A stretch of DNA of 12,470 nucleotides from Humisphaera sp. (GTDB lineage Bacteria; Planctomycetota; Phycisphaerae; Tepidisphaerales; Tepidisphaeraceae). Position 1 is the stretch's first letter. Each line of letters begins with the position of its first letter. Position numbers and translations under genes: made by a program. The notes below the pieces were generated by a model. That model was not told the origin of the DNA. It made no database searches and worked only from the letters and a program-made list of their open reading frames with translations. Below are positions 6,876 to 12,470 of this stretch, piece after piece. The DNA lies in NCBI GenBank assembly GCA_025351525.1, contig JANXVV010000591.1, positions 1 to 12,470 of the forward strand, written 5' to 3'.

Positions 6876-6917
6876 CAATTAACCCAATCTTAACATTAAG
6901 GACATCTTTCATTAACA
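6871..6917 (+). promoter_or_regulatory. Pho-box-like TTAAC repeat array upstream of pstS
   Basis: Four copies of (A/C)TTAAC occur at 6871, 6878, 6889 and 6911. The last three are spaced 11 and 22 bp, one and two helical turns, with the 6900 position degenerate. Known PhoB/PhoP/SphR sites are direct repeats with an 11-bp period, and the cyanobacterial version is built on PyTTAAPyPy, close to what is seen. A weak -10 candidate (GGTAAT 6925-6930) and the pstS start follow. Phosphate-dependent control is inferred from the pattern and from the gene it precedes. Confidence 0.68.
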
Positions 6918-6948
6918 ACAGGCGGGTAATCTCTTGGCAACTCAAATG

Positions 6949-6954
6949 AAGGAG
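6949..6954 (+). promoter_or_regulatory. Ribosome binding site of pstS
   Basis: AAGGAG lies 5 nt before ATG 6960. It is the clearest Shine-Dalgarno sequence in the window, fitting the need for abundant periplasmic binding protein. Confidence 0.85.
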
Positions 6955-6959
6955 ATTCC

Positions 6960-8018
6960 ATGAATCGAGTGTTACAGGGATTGACGACGTTGGCCTTGTC
7001 GGCCATTTGCACGATCACGCAGGCCGAGGAAATCCGCATGCAGGGCGCGGGCTCCACATTTGTGGCCCCTCTCATGCAGCGATGGACGACGGAATATCAA
7101 AAAGCGCACCCGGACGTGAAGATCGATTATCAGTCGATCGGTTCCGGCGGGGGCATCAAGGGCATCACCGAGAAGACCCTTGAATTCGGTGCCAGCGATG
7201 CCCCGATGAGCAAGAAGGAAATCGACAAAGCAGGTGGCGGGATCATCAACATTCCCGTCATCGCCGGTGCGGTGGTGGCGGCTTATAATCTTCCGGGGAT
7301 GTCGGGCGATCTGAAGCTGGATGGACAGACGTTATCTGACATCTTCCAAGGCAAGGTCAGCAAGTGGAATGATGCGAAGATCGCCGGAATGAATCCGGGG
7401 ACGACCCTGCCCGATCTGGCGATCACTGCCGTTCATCGCACGGACGGCAGCGGAACAACGTTTATTTTCACGAGCTATCTGTCCACGCAAAGCACGGATT
7501 TCAAGGAAAAGGTCGGCGCGGCGAAGCAGGTCGAGTGGACCGGTGGGCAGGCCGGCAAGGGCAACGAAGGCGTCACGCAGGTCGTCCAGGGAACGCCGGG
7601 CGCGATCGGCTATGTCGAATTGGCTTACGCCAATCAGAACAAGCTGTCGTTTGTTTCGATGAAGAACCTGGAAGGCGAGTTCGTGAAAGCGTCTCCCGAC
7701 TCCACTTCCCTCGCTGGTGCGGCGGCGTCGAAAGAAATGAAGGACTCGCTGATGGTTCCACTGTGGAATCAGCCGGGCAAAGGGGTCTACCCGATCTGCG
7801 GAATGGTGTATGTGTTGGTCTACCAGGATCTCGGATATGTGAAGAGCGAGGCGAAAGCGAAAGCACTCACCGATTTTCTGAGCTGGGCCACCCAGGATGG
7901 CCAGAAGTTGGCGTCCAGCCTCGACTACGCCCCGCTGAATGAAGCCATTCAGAAGAAGGTGGCTGCAATGCTTGGAACGCTCACGTGGTCCGGTAAGCCG
8001 GTGATGATGGCTAAGTAA
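6960..8018 (+). CDS. pstS: Phosphate ABC transporter periplasmic binding protein PstS
   Basis: PstS binds inorganic phosphate in the periplasm and delivers it to PstC/PstA. The protein has 352 residues, a normal length. Residues 1-22 form a signal peptide (hydrophobic LTTLALSAICTIT, cleavage likely after QA22), and no lipobox Cys is present. Family motifs follow: GAGSTFVAPLMQRW (29-42), SIGSGGGIKGI (59-69), FGASDAPMS (76-84) and HRTDGSGTTFIFTSYLS (159-175). These are the loops that hold phosphate in characterised PstS. The start is fixed by AAGGAG 5 nt upstream. It is the first gene of the pst operon and is preceded by a Pho-box-like array, so induction under phosphate limitation is likely. 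A 329-nt repeat-rich gap separates it from pstC. Confidence 0.96.
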   Translation: MNRVLQGLTTLALSAICTITQAEEIRMQGAGSTFVAPLMQRWTTEYQKAHPDVKIDYQSIGSGGGIKGITEKTLEFGASDAPMSKKEIDKAGGGIINIPVIAGAVVAAYNLPGMSGDLKLDGQTLSDIFQGKVSKWNDAKIAGMNPGTTLPDLAITAVHRTDGSGTTFIFTSYLSTQSTDFKEKVGAAKQVEWTGGQAGKGNEGVTQVVQGTPGAIGYVELAYANQNKLSFVSMKNLEGEFVKASPDSTSLAGAAASKEMKDSLMVPLWNQPGKGVYPICGMVYVLVYQDLGYVKSEAKAKALTDFLSWATQDGQKLASSLDYAPLNEAIQKKVAAMLGTLTWSGKPVMMAK

Positions 8019-8040
8019 TGATTGGGTATTTTGCAAAACG

Positions 8041-8107
8041 GGTGGAATGGGTGTCTCGCCCATGCTTTTTCCCGGAATAAATGCATGGGCGAGACGCCCA
8101 TGCCACC
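8041..8107. repeat. GCATGGGCG-type palindrome downstream of pstS
   Basis: Arms 8041-8065 and 8083-8107 are reverse complements with two mismatches over 25 nt, separated by 17 nt. The right arm begins GCATGGGCGAGACGCCCATG and ends CCACC. It lies 22 nt after the pstS stop. It could act as an mRNA-stabilising or partial termination hairpin that lowers pstC expression relative to pstS, but there is no T-run. The same element is translated at 2227-2251. Confidence 0.88.
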
Positions 8108-8347
8108 TTATGCAAAAACCAATTTGTCCCCTCCTTTCGAGGGCGAGGGATGTTTTCTTTTGAATATGGAATCGCTTAAAATCTCCCCTTCAGGATTTTG
8201 GATAACCCAACCCGCTTAACGCATTAAAGCGGAATGGCTACTTTAGTGGCCGTGGTCTTAGTTACTCGAACGACTTTCAAACGAACGAAGAAAGACCCCT
8301 CACCCTAACCCTCCCCCCGGAGTACCGGGGGGAGGGGACCGGAAAAA
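8108..8347. other. Repeat-rich spacer between pstS and pstC
   Basis: I see no credible gene here. Short dyads are present: an imperfect palindrome TCCCCTCC...GGGCGAGGGA (8127-8150), CCGCTT/AAGCGG (8212-8217 and 8227-8232) and GGCTACTTTAGTGGCC (8236-8251). They look like worn members of palindromic repeat families. The strong CCCTCC hairpin at 8309-8336 is listed separately. Confidence 0.6.
8309..8336. repeat. CCCTCACCCTAACCC-type hairpin at the pstC ribosome binding site
   Basis: CCCTCCCCCCGG (8309-8320) and CCGGGGGGAGGG (8325-8336) are perfect 12-nt arms around AGTA. The preceding CCCCTCACCCTAACC is the usual flank of a widespread bacterial repeat. The 3' arm supplies the only purine-rich GGAGGGG near the pstC start, so the hairpin may hide the pstC ribosome binding site. 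Confidence 0.88.
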
Positions 8348-9487
8348 GTGCTGATGGCTGTCGAGATTTTAACTTCAAGTCCGGCAACGCTTCGAGGCGG
8401 GGGGGATGCTCCACACCGACCGGATCAATCCGCGTCCCGGTTGAAGACCCGCACACGAGGCATGGGTTCCGATGCCGTCCTTGGATTCTTCGTCCGATTC
8501 GGGGCGGTCACCGTCCTGGTGATGATGGCCAGTCTGGTGTTCGTGCTGTTCCGGGGTTCGCTCGACAGCATGAAAACCTTCGGCCCGAAATTCCTCGTCT
8601 CCAGCACCTGGCGGCCAAACGATTTGGAAGTGACCAAACGCACGTCTGATGGAAAAATCGTCCGCGATGCCGATGGCGATCCCGTGATGGAAACCATCCC
8701 CGCAAAATTCGGAGCGCTCCCCGCGATCTACGGCACGGCGGTCAGTTCCATCGTGGCACTTACCCTCGCAGTCCCGCTCAGTCTCGGCGCGGCGCTATTT
8801 TTGATCCGCATCGCCCCGCGACTTCGACCCCGGCTTCCCAACGGTTGGCGGGTGCCAATCGATATGTGGATCTCTTTTCTCATCGAATTCTTAGCCGCCA
8901 TCCCCAGCATTGCCTATGGGATGTGGGGATTGTTCGTGCTGGTTCCGTACATGCAGAGCCATCTCGAACCGGGATTGAACTGGATTTTCGGCCATGTCCC
9001 CGGCTTGGGTTTCATGCACGCCGACGCTCTCACCGGTCGCGACATGCTGACCGGGAGCCTGGTGCTGGCGATCATGATCGTGCCGATCATCACCGCCGTC
9101 AGTCGCGATGTGTTGCGTGCGGTGCCACAGGCGCAGATCGAAGGTTCGCTGGCATTGGGGGCCACCTGGTGGCAAAGCTGTTTTGAGATGTTGCGTTACA
9201 GTCGCAGCGGATTGTTCGGAGCGGTGATGTTGGGACTGGCCCGCGCCGCCGGTGAAACGATGGCCATCAGTATGGTGATCGGGAACATTCCCAATATCAA
9301 AGCCACTCCTTTCGCCGCTGCGCAGACCATGTCAAGTCTGTTGGCCAACGAAGTCTCCGAGGCGTCGACCAAGCTGCACACGTCCTCGCTTTTACAGGTG
9401 GCCCTGATCCTGCTTCTGATGTCGCTCGCTTTCAATATCGTCGCTCGGAAACTGATTGTCGGAAAAGGCGGGGGCGTTCGTGGGTGA
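8348..9487 (+). CDS. pstC: Phosphate ABC transporter permease PstC
   Basis: PstC is one of two inner-membrane permeases of the phosphate importer. Six membrane segments can be seen: about 44-68, 127-153, 171-200, 233-251, 288-311 and 345-368. The EAA-type loop that contacts PstB is EGSLALGATWWQS (265-277), followed by LARAAGETMAISMVIG. At 379 residues it is longer than the usual 300-330. The extra length is an N-terminal tail of about 40 residues and a charged periplasmic insertion after the first membrane segment (about 92-118). The start is uncertain: GTG 8348 is 10 nt after GGAGGGG, while ATG 8354 could use GGAAAAAG; both give nearly the same protein. It follows pstS after a repeat-filled gap and precedes pstA by 83 nt. 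Confidence 0.95.
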   Translation: MLMAVEILTSSPATLRGGGDAPHRPDQSASRLKTRTRGMGSDAVLGFFVRFGAVTVLVMMASLVFVLFRGSLDSMKTFGPKFLVSSTWRPNDLEVTKRTSDGKIVRDADGDPVMETIPAKFGALPAIYGTAVSSIVALTLAVPLSLGAALFLIRIAPRLRPRLPNGWRVPIDMWISFLIEFLAAIPSIAYGMWGLFVLVPYMQSHLEPGLNWIFGHVPGLGFMHADALTGRDMLTGSLVLAIMIVPIITAVSRDVLRAVPQAQIEGSLALGATWWQSCFEMLRYSRSGLFGAVMLGLARAAGETMAISMVIGNIPNIKATPFAAAQTMSSLLANEVSEASTKLHTSSLLQVALILLLMSLAFNIVARKLIVGKGGGVRG

Positions 9488-9514
9488 ACGCCCCTTCCTT
9501 GTCATAGTACTGAA

Positions 9515-9542
9515 CGTAGGGTCCGCTAAAGCGGACCCTACG
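9515..9542. repeat. CGTAGGGTCCGC palindrome between pstC and pstA
   Basis: CGTAGGGTCCGC and GCGGACCCTACG are perfect 12-nt arms around TAAA. It fills most of the 83-nt pstC-pstA gap. No T-run follows, so a mobile-type repeat or mRNA-stability hairpin is more likely than an intrinsic terminator. Confidence 0.9.
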
Positions 9543-9570
9543 AAAAGGCTTCGATTAAAAGTGTAAACCC

Positions 9571-10443
9571 ATGAGCCTCACGGCTATTTCAAAAAGGAAA
9601 AACACGAAAGCCCGCATCATCAGCGGCTTCATGTACAGCCTCTGTGTCATCTTCACCGGCTTCATTCTGTCGCTGTTGCTGTGGGTCGTCGGCTATCTTA
9701 TTAAAATCGGTTGGCAGTCCGTCACCGTCGCCTTTTTTACGCAGGTGCAGATTCCCTACGGCGCGGAAGGATATCCCGGCGGAATGCTCAACGGTTTGCT
9801 CGGCACGCTCGTGCTGGTCGGCATGGCAGCGGTGGTGGGCATTCCCATCGGGATGCTCGCGGGGATATTCCTTTCGGAATATGGCGCAAATTCCAAGCTT
9901 TCATCGCCCGTGCGATTTGTGGCGGATGTATTGGCCGGTGTGCCGAGCATCGTCGTCGGCATATTGGGTTATGAACTGCTCGTCGTGCCCATCGGAAATT
10001 ACAACGGCTGGGCCGGCGCGCTGACCCTGGCATTCATTATGGTGCCCATCGTGGCCCGCACCACGGAAGAAATGCTGCGACTGGTGCCCCATAGTTATCG
10101 GGAGGCTTCGATCGCACTCGGTGCCACCAAGGCTCGTACCATTCTTCGCGTCGTGGTCCCTTCAGCCGCCGGAAGTTTGATAACCGGCGTGATGCTGGCC
10201 CTGGCCCGCGTCGCCGGTGAAACCGCACCGCTGCTGTTCACGGCCCTGGGCAGTCGACTTTTAACCGTCAACCCGAATCAGCCGTTTCCATCCCTCACCA
10301 AACAGATATACGATTACGCCACCGGCCCGTATGAAGCGCAAAAGCGAATGGCCTGGGCCGGAATTCTCGTGCTGATCAGTCTTATTTTTGTGTTTAATCT
10401 GAGCGTCCGATTGATCGCCCGTTCAAAGCATGGAACCGCTTGA
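9571..10443 (+). CDS. pstA: Phosphate ABC transporter permease PstA
   Basis: PstA pairs with PstC to form the phosphate channel in the inner membrane. The protein has 290 residues, normal for the family. It has membrane segments at about 22-45, 75-101, 117-140, 146-163, 199-226 and 260-283. The PstB-contacting EAA loop is YREASIALGATKARTILRVVVP (176-197), with LARVAGETAPLLFTALG after it, both typical of PstA. The N-terminus is basic (SKRKNTKAR), fitting a cytoplasmic start. No clear ribosome binding site precedes ATG 9571; ATG 9631 is an alternative but would remove the basic lead of the first membrane segment. A palindrome separates it from pstC, and another from pstB. Confidence 0.95.
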   Translation: MSLTAISKRKNTKARIISGFMYSLCVIFTGFILSLLLWVVGYLIKIGWQSVTVAFFTQVQIPYGAEGYPGGMLNGLLGTLVLVGMAAVVGIPIGMLAGIFLSEYGANSKLSSPVRFVADVLAGVPSIVVGILGYELLVVPIGNYNGWAGALTLAFIMVPIVARTTEEMLRLVPHSYREASIALGATKARTILRVVVPSAAGSLITGVMLALARVAGETAPLLFTALGSRLLTVNPNQPFPSLTKQIYDYATGPYEAQKRMAWAGILVLISLIFVFNLSVRLIARSKHGTA

Positions 10444-10448
10444 GAAAT

Positions 10449-10516
10449 CGTAGCATGGGCTACCAGCCCATGTATTGCATTTAAAATTAAAACAAGGGCT
10501 GGTAGCCCAAGCTACG
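10449..10516. repeat. GTAGCATGGGCTACC palindrome between pstA and pstB
   Basis: Arms 10449-10469 and 10496-10516 are reverse complements with one mismatch over 21 nt, around a 26-nt AT-rich loop. It is the same family as 5964-6035 but with a different loop, so the arms are conserved and the middle is not. It ends 2 nt before the first possible pstB ATG. Confidence 0.9.
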
Positions 10517-10518
10517 AA

Positions 10519-11466
10519 ATGGGAAACGACATGATGCAACGAGCTCAAACCACTTTAACCCACCCGAGCGATCCGCCCGCGGCGCGGCCAGGCCCAAAGC
10601 CCGCCGGCGCGAGCGTCAACTCAAATCCCGCCGAAAACCGTGCGGCTGCTTCGTTGCCCGTCGTGCTGCCCGGTGTCGCTCCCACCGATGTTCACCCGGA
10701 GGTCGATGCCGAAACCCACATTCTCACCGTCGATAATTTCAAACTCGCCTACGGCAAGCGCCAAACCCTGCACGGCATCAACATGAAGATCGCCGGGGGC
10801 AAGGTCACCGCGCTGATCGGTCCCTCCGGTTGCGGTAAATCCACCCTGCTGCGCAGCATGAACCGTCTGAACGATCTCGTCGACGGCGTGAAGATCGAAG
10901 GGGACATGCGCTTCAAAGGCCAGTCCATCTACGACCGCAATGTCGACGTGATCGATCTCCGCAAAAAGCTGGGGATGGTCTTTCAAAAGTCCAATCCGTT
11001 TCCCATGTCGATCTTTGAAAACGTGGTGTACGCCCTGCGCATCGCCGGTGAACGCTCGAACGCACGGCTCGATGAAGTCTGCGCAAAATCATTGAAAAGC
11101 GCAGCCCTGTGGGAAGAAGTGAAAGACCGCCTGCATTCCAGCGCCTTCGGACTTTCCGGCGGGCAGCAGCAACGCCTTTGTATCGCCCGCGCCATCGCCG
11201 CCGAACCCGAAGTGCTGTTGATGGATGAACCGTGTTCGGCGCTCGACCCGATCGCCACGCAGAAAGTCGAAGAACTCATCTACGAGCTTCGCGGCAAGTA
11301 CACCGTCGTGATCGTCACCCACAACATGCACCAAGCCGCCCGGTGCAGCGACTACACCGCCTTCATGTACATGGGCCGCATCATCGAATACGGCCCCACC
11401 GAAGCCATCTTCGTCCGCCCGCACTTAAAAGAAACCGAAGCCTACGTCACTGGAAGATTCGGCTAA
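10519..11466 (+). CDS. pstB: Phosphate ABC transporter ATP-binding protein PstB
   Basis: PstB is the ATPase that drives phosphate import through PstC/PstA. All ABC motifs are present: Walker A GPSGCGKST (101-109), Q-loop Gln156 in VFQKSNPFPMSIFENV, signature LSGGQQQR (212-219), Walker B VLLMDEP (232-238) and the H-loop His268 in VIVTHNM. The ATPase domain matches the usual PstB of about 250-260 residues. The protein is 315 long because of a Pro/Ala/Asn-rich, probably disordered N-terminal tail of about 65 residues. ATG 10519 touches the upstream palindrome and has no ribosome binding site. ATG 10531, 5 nt after GGGAA, is an alternative that removes only four residues. It ends just before the heptamer array that precedes phoU. 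Confidence 0.96.
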   Translation: MGNDMMQRAQTTLTHPSDPPAARPGPKPAGASVNSNPAENRAAASLPVVLPGVAPTDVHPEVDAETHILTVDNFKLAYGKRQTLHGINMKIAGGKVTALIGPSGCGKSTLLRSMNRLNDLVDGVKIEGDMRFKGQSIYDRNVDVIDLRKKLGMVFQKSNPFPMSIFENVVYALRIAGERSNARLDEVCAKSLKSAALWEEVKDRLHSSAFGLSGGQQQRLCIARAIAAEPEVLLMDEPCSALDPIATQKVEELIYELRGKYTVVIVTHNMHQAARCSDYTAFMYMGRIIEYGPTEAIFVRPHLKETEAYVTGRFG

Positions 11467-11470
11467 CTTC

Positions 11471-11544
11471 TGACTACTAACTACTGACTACTGACTACTA
11501 ACTACTAACTACTGACTACTGACTACTGACTACTGACTACTGAC
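11471..11544. repeat. Heptanucleotide tandem array between pstB and phoU
   Basis: Ten consecutive 7-mers, TGACTAC (seven) or TAACTAC (three), run from 11471 to 11540, with a partial TGAC at 11541. Because the period is 7, TGA or TAA appears in all three forward frames, and the reverse strand has TAG in each unit. The array is therefore a translation stop in every frame. It occupies nearly the whole 93-nt gap. Confidence 0.95.
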
Positions 11545-11549
11545 CCCCC

Positions 11550-11554
11550 GGGAG
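11550..11554 (+). promoter_or_regulatory. Ribosome binding site of phoU
   Basis: GGGAG ends 5 nt before ATG 11560, directly after the heptamer array. It fixes the phoU start. Confidence 0.7.
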
Positions 11555-11559
11555 TCCGC

Positions 11560-12267
11560 ATGAGACATTTTGAAGAACTGCTGCAGGAACTGCTCCAAAA
11601 AGTGGTGCGGATGGGCACCGTTGCCGAAGGCATGATCGAGTTGGCGACCAAGACGCTCGTGGATCGCAACGAGTCGTATGTCGAGAAAATTTGGGAGAAG
11701 GAGCGGGAGGTGAATCGGCTTCAGGTGGAGATCGACGAGCAGGCCGTCACGCTCACCGCGATGCAGCAACCGGTGGCCCGCGACGTGCGTTTTCTGTTCA
11801 TGGCCTCGCGCATCGGAGGTGAGCTCGAGCGGATCGCGGATCAGACGATCAACATCTCGCAGAACGCTCATTTCGTGATGCAGGGCCCGCCGTTGCGACC
11901 GCTGGTGGATGTGCCGATCATGGCCGACATCGCCCAGAAAATGGTGCGCGACACCGTCACCGCGATGATCAAAAAAGACGTTTCGCTGGCGGAGAAAGTG
12001 CTGGAGGAAGAATACAAAGTCGACGCCTTCCGCGACCAGATTTTCCGCACGCTGTTGACCTACATGATGGCCGACCCCGGCACGATCGGCCGCGCGCTGT
12101 CGCTGATTTTGATCTCGCGGAATCTCGAGCGCATCGGCGATCACGCCACCAACATCGCCGAGGAAGTGATCTACTGGATCCAGGGCCGCGACATCCGCCA
12201 CAAGCGCCTGCATCCGCTGCCGGGCGAGTCGGCCAGCTTGGTAAAGAGCGTAGAGTCTCGCGACTAA
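11560..12267 (+). CDS. phoU: Phosphate signalling regulator PhoU
   Basis: PhoU is a peripheral cytoplasmic protein that links the Pst transporter to the PhoR/PhoB two-component system and damps phosphate uptake when phosphate is plentiful. The 235 residues form the usual two three-helix bundles. Each bundle carries the family's metal-binding motif: GGELERIADQTINIS (86-100, with Glu88 and Asp94) and SRNLERIGDHATNIAEEV (185-202, with Glu189 and Asp193). The conserved ARDVRFL precedes the first motif. A GGGAG ribosome binding site lies 5 nt before the ATG. It is the last gene of the operon in this window; no PhoR/PhoB gene follows before the right edge. Confidence 0.96.
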   Translation: MRHFEELLQELLQKVVRMGTVAEGMIELATKTLVDRNESYVEKIWEKEREVNRLQVEIDEQAVTLTAMQQPVARDVRFLFMASRIGGELERIADQTINISQNAHFVMQGPPLRPLVDVPIMADIAQKMVRDTVTAMIKKDVSLAEKVLEEEYKVDAFRDQIFRTLLTYMMADPGTIGRALSLILISRNLERIGDHATNIAEEVIYWIQGRDIRHKRLHPLPGESASLVKSVESRD

Positions 12268-12313
12268 AAATTATCAATTGACCCGAAGTGGTCTGTCTTA
12301 ACCTTTCACCGCG

Positions 12314-12333
12314 GCATGGGCTTCCAGCCTATG
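12314..12333. repeat. Degenerate single copy of the GTAGCATGGGC repeat
   Basis: GCATGGGCTTCCAGCCTATG matches the arm core seen at 5968-5987 (GCATGGGCTACCAGCCCATG) with two changes. No second arm was found, so it looks like a worn, solitary copy downstream of phoU. Confidence 0.6.
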
Positions 12334-12439
12334 TTGACGGTGTCGTACTAAAAGCAATTTTGATATTCGTTTCCACATGAACCCGAACGCGAAAAAACCC
12401 GGCGTCAATAATTTTTAGATCATCAGAGGATGGGGGTGC

Positions 12440-12467
12440 CACAGGTCGCGGTACTCCGAGACCTGTG
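12440..12467. repeat. CACAGGTC hairpin at the right edge
   Basis: CACAGGTCGCGG (12440-12451) and CCGAGACCTGTG (12456-12467) are reverse complements with one mismatch around TACT. The sequence runs to the window edge, so I cannot tell whether it is the end of a larger element. It lies too far from phoU, and has no T-run, to be called its terminator. Confidence 0.75.
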
Positions 12468-12470
12468 CTT

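Noticed and set aside
8022..8219. A short open frame between pstS and pstC
   Set aside because: Its first half is the translated palindrome 8041-8107 and the rest has no family features; it lacks a ribosome binding site.
9515..9542. Intrinsic terminator after pstC
   Set aside because: The stem is perfect but followed by GAAAAGG/CGAAAAGG-like sequence with no T-run on the plus strand, and pstA continues the operon.
11471..11544. CRISPR array
   Set aside because: The units are 7 bp, directly adjacent, with no unique spacers.
12268..12470. Terminator of the pst operon
   Set aside because: No hairpin followed by a T-run is visible after phoU; the run of T near 12413 lacks a stem before it, and the hairpin at 12440 lacks T residues.

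Overview
The window reads as a piece of a moderately GC-rich, diderm bacterial chromosome. My best guess is Planctomycetota (Phycisphaerae-like) or a relative in the PVC group. This rests on the DUF4337-type protein, the LolA and LpxL-type genes (which imply an outer membrane), and many short palindromic intergenic repeats of the GCATGGGCG...CGCCCATGC, GTAGCATGGGCTACC and CGTAGGGTCCGC types, plus heptanucleotide tandem repeats. I associate these with planctomycete genomes. The phylum is inference; no rRNA or marker gene is present.

Region 1 (1-5932, minus strand) is a tightly packed operon read right to left. It encodes an acyl carrier protein fused to a FabZ-like dehydratase, a LolA-like periplasmic protein, an LpxL-type acyltransferase, and a 781-residue protein made of two ketosynthase domains. 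The first ketosynthase domain is catalytically intact. The second has lost the active-site Cys and most of the catalytic His/Lys set, so it resembles a chain-length factor. The genes overlap by 4 nt or are 8 nt apart. The combination resembles the core of aryl-polyene/flexirubin-type clusters: chain made on an ACP, transferred by an LpxL-like acyltransferase, outer-membrane step helped by LolA. No ketoreductase, thioesterase, adenylation enzyme or MMPL exporter lies inside the window. A DUF4337-like membrane protein follows 49 nt downstream and runs off the left edge.

Region 2 (5933-6959) is a divergent intergenic stretch with a large nested palindrome, then a PlsC-like acyltransferase on the plus strand, then a Pho-box-like array of TTAAC repeats with 11-bp phasing.

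Region 3 (6960-12267, plus strand) is a complete phosphate-uptake operon, pstS-pstC-pstA-pstB-phoU. PstS captures phosphate in the periplasm, PstC/PstA form the channel, PstB supplies ATP hydrolysis, and PhoU links transport to phosphate signalling. The PhoR/PhoB genes are not in the window.

The most unusual feature is how repeat DNA is used. Every junction inside the pst operon carries a different repeat (palindrome pair, CCCTCACCC-type hairpin, CGTAGGGTCCGC hairpin, GTAGCATGGGC palindrome, heptamer array). In the polyene-like operon two repeats lie inside reading frames: one encodes the linker joining the two ketosynthase domains, the other encodes the residues in front of the LolA signal peptide. 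This points to repeat elements turned into coding sequence, perhaps to the route by which a ketosynthase/chain-length-factor pair became a single protein.
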